Part shown: one piece after another, positions 28,023 to 36,564 of the stretch
Layout: each line of letters starts with the position of its first letter
Numbering within the stretch: the first letter of the stretch is position 1
From: Paenibacillus sp. FSL H7-0331
Lineage (GTDB): Bacteria > Bacillota > Bacilli > Paenibacillales > NBRC-103111
Direction of reading: 5' to 3'
Assembly (NCBI RefSeq): GCF_001956045.1
Contig: NZ_MRTH01000015.1
Span: 1-64,000, forward strand
Length of the DNA: 64,000 nt
Position numbers and translations under genes: made by a program
The notes under the pieces: generated by a model
What the model was told of the DNA's origin: nothing
What the model saw: the letters and a program-made list of their open reading frames with translations, nothing else
The model's database searches: none

Positions 28023-28789
28023 TTATTGTGCCGTCCACCCTCCATCGATGACAATGGAAGATCCCGTCATAAAGCTGGATGACTCTGAAGCCAAATAAAT
28101 CAATAAACCTGTCAGTTCATTCGGATTGCCCCAACGTTTAATCGCAAGGTGATCGAGGAAAAATTGATTAGCCACTGGATTGTCGATCACCACCTTGTTA
28201 AGCTCGGTAGCGAATGGCCCCGGACATATGACGTTAGCCGTAATATGGTGCTCAGCCCATTCCAGCGCCATAACTTTGGTTAGTTGAATTAATCCGCCCT
28301 TGCTGGAGCAGTAAGCAGAGCGTTCAGGGAGCGCGACGGTGCCCAGCATCGAGGACAGGTTAATAATCCTTCCATAGGCTTGTTTGATCATAAAGGGAAC
28401 TACAGCCTTGGGCATAGGAAAGGAGCCTTCAGATTCGTGCTTTGCACCAGATCCCAGCTCGCCTCATCATATTCCAGAATCGGCTTGCGCACGTTGATGC
28501 CTGCATTGTTGACCAGAATATCGATCCGTCCCAAGCTCTGCACCGTCTCAGCTGCCATACGCTGAACCTGCTCAACATCCGTAACATCCACGGCTAATCC
28601 TATTGCCTGTTGTCCGGTTTTCTCACGGATTTGCCTTGCGCCTTCAGCGGCTTTCGCTTCATCCCTGCTCGTTACTGCCACACTTGCTCCAGCTTCTGCA
28701 AGCGCCTTGGCAAAAACTAACCCCAACCCTTGGCAGCCGCCAGTAATCAGGGCAACCCTGCCATCCAAATTAAACGTACTTAAACTCAT
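28023..28789 (-). pseudogene. Frameshifted short-chain dehydrogenase
   Basis: The N-terminal part (from 28789; TGGCQGLG, NNAG) and the C-terminal part (to 28023; NLSSML, YCSSK, IVIDGG) lie in different frames. Adding one base in the GC-rich run at about 28426 restores LKGSFPMPKAVVPF and a normal 256-residue SDR. All catalytic residues are present once corrected. Either a single-base deletion has inactivated one enzyme of the operon or this is a sequencing error. AGGAGG precedes the ATG. The N-terminal fragment alone would end at 28400. Confidence 0.85.
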
Positions 28790-28815
28790 TTTATTCCTCC
28801 TTCGAGCTTTGATAA

Positions 28816-29619
28816 CTATACGTTCAATTCATTCGCTGCCCATTCATAAGCCATTCGCGGCACTTGAGTCGCCAGCTTTCCTCCGCTAATATCGATCATG
28901 GTTCCGGTTATATAACTCGCATAGTCGGATGCCAGGTAACAAATCAGGTGAGCTATTTCCTGTTTATTGCCCCAACGCCGAAGCGAGAGATTGTCCAGCA
29001 GCTCCTTTTGCTCCTTAGGAGAACGATCTGCAAACCGATTCAAATCGGTAGGAATGACTCCAGGGGCATAACAATTCACCGTTATATTCCATGGCCCCAG
29101 CTCCCCGGCAAGCACTCGGGTAAAATGCACAATCCCCGCTTTGGATGCGGCATACGCTGCCCCACCCAAGCTCGGGATAATGGCGGCGAATGAGGCAGCA
29201 TTCAGGATACGTCCTGATTTTTGCCTTTTCATTATCGGCAGCACAGCCTTACACATAAGAAAGCTGCCCTTCAGATTGACATCCATATTGAGATCCCACA
29301 CCTCCTCGGATAAGCTCTCGACCAGACCACCGCTTGCAACACCCGCATTGTTAACAAGGATGTCGATTCGACCGTATTGGTGCTCAACCTCTTGAATCAC
29401 CATCTCGATCTCCGAGTATTCACGAATATCGCACACCTGTTGAAAGCCCTCGAATTGATGCTCAGCGAATACTTGATGCAGCTCTGCCAAATGATCCGGA
29501 TTCACATCCATGGCGACCGTCCTCACGCCTTCACTGGCTAATGTGAGTGCAATCTCCCGGCCAATTCCCCGCCCCGCTCCTGTCACAAGAGCCACCTTCC
29601 CACGTAAATCAATATGCAC
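28816..29619 (-). CDS. Short-chain dehydrogenase/reductase
   Basis: 267-residue classical SDR. TGAGRGIG at residues 14-21, Asp-Val-Asn after strand 2 (NAD-type), NNAG near 91, Ser in NAASFAA near 139 and YAASK near 156, ending in a GGK loop. GTG start at 29619 with GGGAGG upstream. First gene of the operon; its promoter should lie in 29620-29760, where I see only AT-rich sequence. Works with the downstream SDRs and isomerase in a presumed sugar or polyol catabolic route. Confidence 0.9.
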   Translation of the reverse strand: MHIDLRGKVALVTGAGRGIGREIALTLASEGVRTVAMDVNPDHLAELHQVFAEHQFEGFQQVCDIREYSEIEMVIQEVEHQYGRIDILVNNAGVASGGLVESLSEEVWDLNMDVNLKGSFLMCKAVLPIMKRQKSGRILNAASFAAIIPSLGGAAYAASKAGIVHFTRVLAGELGPWNITVNCYAPGVIPTDLNRFADRSPKEQKELLDNLSLRRWGNKQEIAHLICYLASDYASYITGTMIDISGGKLATQVPRMAYEWAANELNV

Positions 29620-29872
29620 AATCTATCCCTCCCTTGGCTTCGACTATTAGCTTACAAAGTCCAGAAATAAAATTGCAAACCCTTACATTTACAGGTAATA
29701 ATCGGGTCTCTCATACACCATTGGTCTTCATCAGGAAGCAGACTTCATATCTAAAATATATGTACGTTTGTCCGGAAGGAGTACAGCGATGGGAAGAAGA
29801 AATCCGAGCACATAAGGTATAAGCAGCACGGTAGCCTCATCTTGGATAAAATAGCAGCTTCCAGAGCTGCAC

Positions 29873-29909
29873 AAAAAGGCCTACCGCGTACTTTTCGCGA
29901 GGCCCTTTT
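29873..29909. terminator. Bidirectional terminator
   Basis: AAAAGGCC/GGCC-TTTT outer arms with a CGCG/CGCG inner pair, T-rich on both strands. It probably ends minus-strand transcripts from the YjcZ-like gene region. Confidence 0.75.
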
Positions 29910-29971
29910 GTATCCGTACATTAATCGCTTAATTATATAACTCTGCAACCAAGCCGATGAGTTCATTGAGT

Positions 29972-30121
29972 CTATTTCAAATCGTCGATCGATCCAAACG
30001 ATTCAACGATTGCTTGTACCTGCTCTTCTGGTAAATATTTATAATCATCAACTGTCACATAGCTTTCATTCAATTGAAATCTGAAAAATCGGTTTATGTT
30101 CCACGTAGGTGGAGGCGTTAT
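29972..30121 (-). pseudogene. Start-less coding remnant
   Basis: In the same frame as the YjcZ-like gene, right after its stop, about 48 codons read like protein (RFFRFQLNESYVTVDDYKYL, PEEQVQAIVESFGSIDDLK) and end in TAG. No start codon or ribosome site is present. It looks like the C-terminal relic of a gene I do not recognise. Confidence 0.35.
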
Positions 30122-30244
30122 TTAGATAAATGTGCTGCTGATAATTACCAACAAAATAAATAGTACAAGAATTGCACCCGTAGTCGTACCCAAACCATAT
30201 CCTGCACAACTAGCGCAACTTCCGCCAACTCCTAATGCACCCAT
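30122..30244 (-). CDS. YjcZ family sporulation micro-protein
   Basis: 40 residues from the ATG at 30244, with AAGGAGG seven to eight nt upstream. A Gly/Ala/Cys/Ser-rich N-terminus (MGALGVGGSCASCAGYG) leads into a single hydrophobic helix (AILVLFILLVIISSTFI) reaching the C-terminus. This Gly-rich plus VLFILLxII pattern is typical of YjcZ-type micro-proteins of sporulating Bacillales, membrane-associated in the forespore or coat. The two Cys in a CASC motif are unusual. Monocistronic. Confidence 0.8.
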   Translation of the reverse strand: MGALGVGGSCASCAGYGLGTTTGAILVLFILLVIISSTFI

Positions 30245-30336
30245 ATGTCCCCCTCCTTCCGCATTCCATATTTGTATATTATGAACATCAGCGGAGATTG
30301 GATTGGACGCATTGAAAAAAACATAATCAGATGCCC

Positions 30337-30754
30337 TTATTGATCCTGATCCTGGATAAGATCACCCGGCTTCACTTGATCCGTAGATTGCAAAATCATG
30401 GACTGTTTCATCGAATCATACCGAAAAAAATATACATCAATGAAGTCCTGTCCTGCCCCATAACCTCCCGTCAAAATGAGTTCGTCATTAGTTACCTGAA
30501 AAGGGTGATGCGGCAGCTGGCCTATATGCGTCCAGATTTGTTCTGGCTTCATCTCCAGCGTTATCGGGAAAGCCTTCCCGCCGCTTACTCCAAAAATCCG
30601 TAACAGCTCGGGGCTCCCAAAGGAGCTGAGACTGCTTTGCCAGCAGGTGTGACGAGTAATTTTCCGTCTGTATGCTTACCAATTGCCCTGACTGAGTTAT
30701 CTTCTTTCTTAACCTCTTTGTAGCAGCATCACCAATATCATCTTTTTTCTCATC
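30337..30754 (-). pseudogene. Frameshifted secreted-protein gene, unknown family
   Basis: An ATG at 30754 starts MRKKMILVMLL, a signal-peptide-like stretch, but hits a stop after 14 codons. Coding character continues one frame over (YKEVKKEDNSVRAIGKHTDG, then VTPAGKAVSAPLGAP). It shifts again near 30610 into a frame with LLRIFGVSGGKAFPITLEMK, then TGGYGAGQDFIDVYFFRYDS, ending at 30337. Joined, about 138 residues of an extracytoplasmic protein are recovered. I do not recognise the family. Confidence 0.5.
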
Positions 30755-30823
30755 CGATTTGCCCCTTGAGTGAAACTTTATAACCTATCTTATAGACGAA
30801 AGGCAATTGGATAAAGTTACATA

Positions 30824-31495
30824 TCAGCTGCTAACGATCCCCAATACAAAACCATCGTAACCTTTACTCCCCACTGTCTGAATCGCTGTAGCCGAAATCC
30901 TTGATTCTTCAGCCAACAAGTCATAGAACTGCCTGACGCCTTGTACACGAGGGTCCTGGCTATTTTCATTAATGACCTGGCCATCACGAATGACATTGTC
31001 TCCTATAATGACAGTCCCAGGGTGGGAGAAATGAAGTGCCCATTTTAAATAGTTGGGATTATTAGGTTTGTCAGCATCAATAAATATGAAATCAAATGGT
31101 GGCACGCCCTCATCTATCATCTGGGCTAATTGAGCCAAGGCATCACCTACCCGAATAGTTATAAGTCCATCCAACTGTGCAAGGGTTATGTTAGCTTGTG
31201 CTACCTGAGCATGAAGGGGGTCAAGCTCTAGGGTGATCAATTGTCCATCAGCCGGTAGTGCTCTCGCCATCCAAATAGTACTGTATCCGCCCAGTGTGCC
31301 GATCTCCAGAATACGATGTGCGCCTTTCATTTGAACAAGCAGGTTTAATAGCTTACCTTGATTCGGCGTTACATCAATTGCTGGCAGCCCTGCCTGATGA
31401 TTGGCAAATAACACTTTTTCCAGCACAGCATCATGTGGAATCAGACGCTCTGTAACATACTGATCGACTTTATCCCAAGTATTCGCTTGATTCAT
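30824..31495 (-). CDS. SAM-dependent O-methyltransferase (COMT-like, COG4122)
   Basis: 223 residues from the ATG at 31495 (GAGGGAG eleven nt upstream; the GTG at 31504 is too close). Class I methyltransferase fold: motif I ILEIGTLGGYST near residue 60, acidic LELDPLH after strand 2, then FIFIDADKPNNPNYLKWA with the metal-binding Asp typical of cation-dependent catechol/caffeoyl-type O-methyltransferases, and GDNVIRDGQV. Cytoplasmic. It is divergent from the LysR regulator, with a 217-nt palindromic element between them. Acceptor substrate unknown. Confidence 0.88.
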   Translation of the reverse strand: MNQANTWDKVDQYVTERLIPHDAVLEKVLFANHQAGLPAIDVTPNQGKLLNLLVQMKGAHRILEIGTLGGYSTIWMARALPADGQLITLELDPLHAQVAQANITLAQLDGLITIRVGDALAQLAQMIDEGVPPFDFIFIDADKPNNPNYLKWALHFSHPGTVIIGDNVIRDGQVINENSQDPRVQGVRQFYDLLAEESRISATAIQTVGSKGYDGFVLGIVSS

Positions 31496-31526
31496 ATGGA
31501 TCACTTCTCCCTCATTGATTTTACTT

Positions 31527-31745
31527 CTAGTAGAAGTCCGTTGAATACATCTCGCTGCGCGGCCAAATATCCTTCCGAGATGATGCTTACGAAGCCAGTT
31601 TGCCTAAGCAAACTCTTAGCTGTTGTTTCCGTATTTTATGATTCCATAAGATATTTAGCGGTAAAATTACGGAAACAAAGGCGAGCACTTACGCTTCTCC
31701 AGGATCATTTGGCCGCTCCGCTCGGTTTTCACCGGCCTTCTAGTT
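31527..31745. repeat. Intergenic nested inverted-repeat element
   Basis: Outer arms (about 31527-31575 and 31700-31745) share CTAGAAGxCC, GCGGCCAAAT and TCCT in opposite orientation. Inner arms 31623-31638 and 31662-31678 (TTGTTTCCGTATTTTA and its complement with one inserted base) pair almost perfectly. Together they form a long cruciform-like unit filling most of the 342-bp gap between the O-methyltransferase and LysR genes. It looks like a dispersed intergenic repeat, not a terminator. Confidence 0.6.
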
Positions 31746-31837
31746 CTATTGTAAATGAGTTATAATCATAAATATAATATATCTTTTAATAAGATCGATA
31801 CTTTGAATGTATAAAATATGTAGAAGGAGCAGTTCAA

Positions 31838-32740
31838 ATGAATCTGCATGCATTACGTTTATTCCATGTGATCGCCTCAACCGGAAGTGTGACACGTGCC
31901 TCTGAATTATTAAATATCAGTCAGCCTGCTATTACCGCTCAAATAAAAAAATTTGAAAAGGAATTGCTCCTCACCCTTCTGAAGCCTCAAGGAAGAGGCA
32001 TAGCCTTAACCGATGCAGGTGAAGAGCTTGCAATACTTGCAAAAAGACTCTTCGCAGTCGAACAGCAAATCGAACAATTTGCTCTGGATTACCGGAATGG
32101 CACCAACGGATGTATTCGATTAGCCGCTACGTATTTACCCGCTCATTTCCTGATTCCGACCTGGATTGCCAAGTTTAAACAGCAGTATGAACAAGTTGAA
32201 ATGATTATTACGACGACCAATTCAAGTGACGCCTTGAAGCAGCTTTTACATGTGGATGTGGATATGGCTATTTACGGGGGGCTACCTGAAGAATATGTGG
32301 ATGAGATTCAGACCGAGGAATTGTTTCAGGACGAGCTATGGTTTGTTGTTGCACCGAATCACCGATATGCCAATCAGCAAGTAACTTTGCCGGAAATGAT
32401 GAAAGAGCCGTTTGTCATGCGCGAAGAAGGCAGCTCCACACGTGAGCGATTATTTTCTTTATGTCGCACCTACAATTCACCGGCGCCTACAATCTCCCTG
32501 CAGTTCAATGGGCTGCATGAAGCTATTACAGCTGTTATCGCCGGATATGGTGCAAATTTCGTATCGTCATTGGTTGTACGCAAATATGTGAATCGTGGAG
32601 AGCTATGCCGGGTTCATGTGGACGGTATCCATCTCACCAATACGATTGCCATTTGTACGCGTAAAAACGAACCTTTATCTGCTTCCGCGGCGAACCTCAT
32701 TCAGATGATCCGTCATAATCCATATAAGCATTCACTTTAA
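31838..32740 (+). CDS. LysR family transcriptional regulator
   Basis: 300-residue LTTR. Winged HTH at residues 1-60 (LRLFHVIASTGSVTRASELLNISQPAITAQIKKFEKEL), then a periplasmic-binding-like effector domain from about residue 90 (IRLAATYLPAHFLIPTWIAKF). GAAGGAG lies nine nt before the ATG. It is divergent from the O-methyltransferase gene and may control it; no clear T-N11-A box is resolved because the repeat element occupies the intergenic space. Effector unknown. Its 3' end converges with the spore germination operon 22 bp away. Confidence 0.9.
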   Translation: MNLHALRLFHVIASTGSVTRASELLNISQPAITAQIKKFEKELLLTLLKPQGRGIALTDAGEELAILAKRLFAVEQQIEQFALDYRNGTNGCIRLAATYLPAHFLIPTWIAKFKQQYEQVEMIITTTNSSDALKQLLHVDVDMAIYGGLPEEYVDEIQTEELFQDELWFVVAPNHRYANQQVTLPEMMKEPFVMREEGSSTRERLFSLCRTYNSPAPTISLQFNGLHEAITAVIAGYGANFVSSLVVRKYVNRGELCRVHVDGIHLTNTIAICTRKNEPLSASAANLIQMIRHNPYKHSL

Positions 32741-32762
32741 TAAAATTAACTCGTTACTTCAG

Positions 32763-33857
32763 TTATTTCAACATCTGAAGTCCCGTATTTCTCAGCATGG
32801 ACACAATTTTCATTTCAATTGTTGCATGCTGGTACATTTCCGACCAGTCCTGGTTAGGAGCTAGTGTACCTCGAAAGCGATTTCCGAAACCAAATATGTC
32901 GGACTTTTTCTGTTTCGTTAGTTTAAATACTTTCTCAGCTCTCGCTTCAAGCTCCTTGCTGACTGACTTCTCAATTTCTGTTGTACTGTTCTGGGCTGAC
33001 TGTGAAGAATCCATTAACGTCATTGTTAATAAGGTATGGATGCGAATGACTGGCTTGCCATCCATCATTTTCGACGAGATCATGGTATTATTTTTAAGAA
33101 TTTTCACATTGGCTCCTTCTGTCGTTTCAATTTCAAAATCACTCATCTTTTGGGTAATAATCTCATAAATAAGTGTTTCTTCAGGAGTGAGCTTACCCAC
33201 CATCCTGTCCTCTACAAAGAAGGCATTTCCTTTTAATTCAAACATATTCATATTACTTCTCACCAATAATGGCACGATATTTTCTTCCAATGGGTTGTAC
33301 ATCCGACTGAACAAGCTCCAAAGCGGGACCTTGTTTTTTTGGGGAGTTCCACCGGCATACGATTCAAAAAAAAGCTTGGTATAAATACCTGATAATTCTC
33401 CTGTTGGATTAGGTTTTGAAAATATTGGCTCCATACTGCCCGAAATCAAGGCCACCACCGTACTTAACGGAAGGGTTCGATCTCTCACCGCGAATTCCAG
33501 GTAAGGTTTTACTCCCTTTTCGGCTAATTCCTGATCCAAAAAGATGGCTCTTGTCTCAGACAAATCAAGCGATTTGGGTAATCTCAATCGCAGCTCATCC
33601 AGAGCATCCACCACCGTATCCCCCTTTTGCTTGGCCATAAAAAAACTTTTATCGATTCCTCCTCCTCCTCCTCCTGGCTGCGCCGATTTGGTTACAGGAA
33701 ACCGCACCAAAAGCGAAATTTTATTATCTTCGGCATGTTCAATTCCCAAGACGGCGACCAGCATTCGATTATCTATATCCTTGACGTCCCAGCATCCTTG
33801 CAAGATCATACATAAGATCACGATACCGCCCAGGCGGAGAGGATGTGTTGGTTTCAT
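32763..33857 (-). CDS. Spore germination lipoprotein, Ger(x)C family (GerAC/GerKC-like)
   Basis: 364 residues from the ATG at 33857, chosen because it overlaps the upstream permease stop as ATGA, a typical coupling arrangement; a longer in-frame start at 33977 would read through that gene. Lipobox ILQG-C22 followed by WDVKDIDNRMLVAVLGIE, the hallmark of GerC proteins. It is the C subunit of a spore germinant receptor, anchored on the outer face of the spore inner membrane. Last gene of the A-B-C operon. Germinant unknown. Confidence 0.93.
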   Translation of the reverse strand: MKPTHPLRLGGIVILCMILQGCWDVKDIDNRMLVAVLGIEHAEDNKISLLVRFPVTKSAQPGGGGGGIDKSFFMAKQKGDTVVDALDELRLRLPKSLDLSETRAIFLDQELAEKGVKPYLEFAVRDRTLPLSTVVALISGSMEPIFSKPNPTGELSGIYTKLFFESYAGGTPQKNKVPLWSLFSRMYNPLEENIVPLLVRSNMNMFELKGNAFFVEDRMVGKLTPEETLIYEIITQKMSDFEIETTEGANVKILKNNTMISSKMMDGKPVIRIHTLLTMTLMDSSQSAQNSTTEIEKSVSKELEARAEKVFKLTKQKKSDIFGFGNRFRGTLAPNQDWSEMYQHATIEMKIVSMLRNTGLQMLK

Positions 33858-34951
33858 GGCTGATGCTTCTTCCCTTTCTGTATCCGATATTTGATAAGAA
33901 TAGCTGCCGGAATGACAAATACGACATATAAACGAAGTGGGGTAGCCCATATAACCGCTTGTTCTATCCAATTCCATGAGGGAATAATTAACGCCAATCC
34001 ATACGTCAGCACACCCGTGACTATATACAACAAATTTTCCTTAAATTTGGGAAACAGGGTACGAATTCCGACGACGAAGCAATGGATCATTAGAGCCATG
34101 GCCAGTATGACATATAACATAGATACGGAAACAAACACAGCCGTTAGATTCTCAATAACAAGCCAGTAATGACTTATCGAATCCATTTTGGTTATGTACG
34201 GAAATGTAAGACTTCTCGTTAGTTCAGGACCAAAGGTCAAAATGGGAAAGTAAACTGCCCCAAATATGATTGGAAAAAAAAAGACTGTAGCTATCCCGTA
34301 CGATTTCCAGAGCTGTTTGGGTTTATTCGTATAAGCTCCAGTAACTGCAAAATAAATAAAACCCGTCCATACATAAGAAGATCCATAAAAAGAGGCTTGC
34401 TGTAAAAAATCTCCGTTATTAGGCAGCCATGGTTTTCCCAGCTGAATCTGAATGTCGCTCAGACCTAACAGGGTTAGCGCAATGGATAGTGGAATACTAA
34501 CAATAATGAACACGCCCGCTGTACGAACAATCGAAATGAGTCCACCTGATGCCAAAAACGCGGAGACAAAAACAACCCCGCTTAAAAACCACTGAGGGGT
34601 TGTGTGCAGCATGGTCATGGAAATCATTTCCCCGTGCACACGAATCATTAATACAATAGAACTCCCGACAAACCACAGCAGAGGTACAATGAATAATAAG
34701 CTTCCCACCATGCCAAATTGATGTTTACAAATAGTAAAAGCATCTTTTCCAGGTTCTAAGGCCAACATACAGCTATACAGCCATGCACCTAACATTCCGA
34801 GCAGCATCCAGATGACGATAATCATCCAATAACTCTCATGTGTAGCTTGAATGATAAAATAAGGATACAGAAAAAAAGAAGTACCCCCAAATATCATAAT
34901 CTGCAATACAAAATACTCACTAAAGGAAATTTGCAGCTTGGATGGGTTCAA
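33854..34951 (-). CDS. Spore germination permease-like protein, GerB subunit (GerAB/GerKB-like)
   Basis: About 365 residues with ten hydrophobic segments, of the APC-type GerAB family; it binds the germinant in the spore inner membrane. The start is set at TTG 34951, which overlaps the GerA-subunit stop as TTGA and has GAGG eight nt upstream, mirroring the ATGA junction with the C subunit. A GTG at 34975 is possible but lacks a ribosome site. The N-terminus LNPSKLQISFSEYFVLQIMI fits the family. Confidence 0.9.
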   Translation of the reverse strand: MNPSKLQISFSEYFVLQIMIFGGTSFFLYPYFIIQATHESYWMIIVIWMLLGMLGAWLYSCMLALEPGKDAFTICKHQFGMVGSLLFIVPLLWFVGSSIVLMIRVHGEMISMTMLHTTPQWFLSGVVFVSAFLASGGLISIVRTAGVFIIVSIPLSIALTLLGLSDIQIQLGKPWLPNNGDFLQQASFYGSSYVWTGFIYFAVTGAYTNKPKQLWKSYGIATVFFFPIIFGAVYFPILTFGPELTRSLTFPYITKMDSISHYWLVIENLTAVFVSVSMLYVILAMALMIHCFVVGIRTLFPKFKENLLYIVTGVLTYGLALIIPSWNWIEQAVIWATPLRLYVVFVIPAAILIKYRIQKGKKHQP

Positions 34952-36405
34952 GTTCCCTGCCTCTTCTCTTTCCACAAATTCATGAGGAATTTAATTGAAA
35001 AAGGATGCATTTTTGCAAGCAGACCGATGCCTCGAGAGCGAACCCGAGCTTTTGGCCCAATAGGTGTCAGGTACGACACACCAAAGGACTCAATACGGGA
35101 AAGAAAAATAACCATGATCACAAAACAAATGACAATTCCCAAAACTCCGATTATACTGGCTCCTAAAAGAACAAAATATTTTAATAGTCTTTGTACAAGC
35201 CCCATTTGATAATCGATTACGATAAAATTCGTAATGGCCGTAGTTGCAGCGACGATTACCAGCAGATTGCTAACTATATTGGCTTGAATGATCGCTTGGC
35301 CGAGCACGACACCACCTACCATGGTCACTGTGGAACTGATCGACTTAGGCAGACGAACTCCGGCCTCTACTATGAAATCTAGAATCAATAACATGAGCAT
35401 GGCTTCAATCAAGACAGGATAGGGCACGCCTTCTCTGCTCGCTGCAGCGGCAAGACTAATCTCCAACCGATTGACATCAATGTTAACTGAGGTTATCGCC
35501 ACATAAAAGCCCGGCAAGAACAAATTAATCATTAAAGCAGCAAACCGCAGCACCCTTAGAAAAACAGCAACAAAAGGAGAGAGATACTGGTCCTCGGCTG
35601 ATTGCCAAAAATCCACGAAAGCAGTTGGTGCAATAATGGAGAAAGGGGTCCCTTCAAGAATGACAATAACTTTTCCATCCAAAAGGGAAGCTGCTGCTCG
35701 ATCCGGACGTTCTGAGGTAATGGCAATAGGATACAAATTAAAAGTGGAATGATTGTTCATTAATCGTAGAAGCTCTCCCGAATCCTGAATACCATCTACA
35801 TCAATCTGGCTTATTTGGTCACATATACGTTGTACCAGACTGGTTTCCGTTACATCCTTCAGGTAAACGACGCCCACCTTGCTATGCATCACGTTACCTA
35901 CGGTAGATTCCCATATTTTTAAGCGCGATGTTTTCATTCTTTGGCGCAGTAAGGCAACATTCGTTTGATAATTTTCATTGAATGCATACATCGGCCCTTG
36001 AATCACATTCTCGGTTTGAGGTGACTGCACCGCACTTTGATGCGGATAATACGTCTCCAGAATGATTCCATTGGATGAGTGTGACATACATAATACGGTC
36101 TTACCGTTACATATAGAGCTCTCACACGTATTGAAGTTCCCTTCTGCATATTTAGTTCCATAAAAGCTTTCCAACACCGTATGAAGCTGGTTTTCTTCCA
36201 TGGAAGCTACATGAAAGCCCAAATGATCGGAACCAACAAGTGTAGATAAATAACAAAGATAGACTTTTTGGGACTCCATTTCACCAATGCAGACGACTTC
36301 AAAATCCGCTGCATCCTGGAAGGCTTCTTGCAGCGAGGTTAGAAGGAAAGTGTGATTCGATGACTTTAACATCTTCAGAATAATCGGATTCATTTTATTT
36401 CCCAA
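34948..36405 (-). CDS. Spore germination protein, GerA subunit (GerAA/GerKA-like)
   Basis: 485 residues: a soluble N-terminal domain of about 240 residues, then four to six membrane helices and a short basic tail. Conserved phrases DGKVIVILEGTPFSIIAPTAFVDFWQSAEDQY and RVLRFAALMINLFLPGFYVA mark the family. TTG start at 36405 with GAGGTG eight nt upstream; the ATG four codons later lacks a ribosome site. First gene of the tricistronic germinant receptor operon, normally sigma-G controlled in the forespore; I did not resolve that promoter. Confidence 0.93.
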   Translation of the reverse strand: MGNKMNPIILKMLKSSNHTFLLTSLQEAFQDAADFEVVCIGEMESQKVYLCYLSTLVGSDHLGFHVASMEENQLHTVLESFYGTKYAEGNFNTCESSICNGKTVLCMSHSSNGIILETYYPHQSAVQSPQTENVIQGPMYAFNENYQTNVALLRQRMKTSRLKIWESTVGNVMHSKVGVVYLKDVTETSLVQRICDQISQIDVDGIQDSGELLRLMNNHSTFNLYPIAITSERPDRAAASLLDGKVIVILEGTPFSIIAPTAFVDFWQSAEDQYLSPFVAVFLRVLRFAALMINLFLPGFYVAITSVNIDVNRLEISLAAAASREGVPYPVLIEAMLMLLILDFIVEAGVRLPKSISSTVTMVGGVVLGQAIIQANIVSNLLVIVAATTAITNFIVIDYQMGLVQRLLKYFVLLGASIIGVLGIVICFVIMVIFLSRIESFGVSYLTPIGPKARVRSRGIGLLAKMHPFSIKFLMNLWKEKRQGT

Positions 36406-36564
36406 TCGTTGTCACCTCAATCATTCGATTCTGCTCAAAGTCCCTAAAGATTAATATTCCAAATATGGGTAATATCTATACCCAATCAGAGTAAAGCCAT
36501 CTTGCCTGAACTCGTACATCCGAGAATTAGAAAAAGAACCACCAGATGCAGTCCTTTTCTCAAA

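Noticed and set aside
29751..29966. Minus-strand 71-codon frame
   Set aside because: It spans the bidirectional terminator and has low-complexity, non-protein-like composition.
31433..31765. Plus-strand 110-codon frame upstream of the LysR gene
   Set aside because: It runs through the inverted-repeat element and the antisense of the O-methyltransferase start; no ribosome site.
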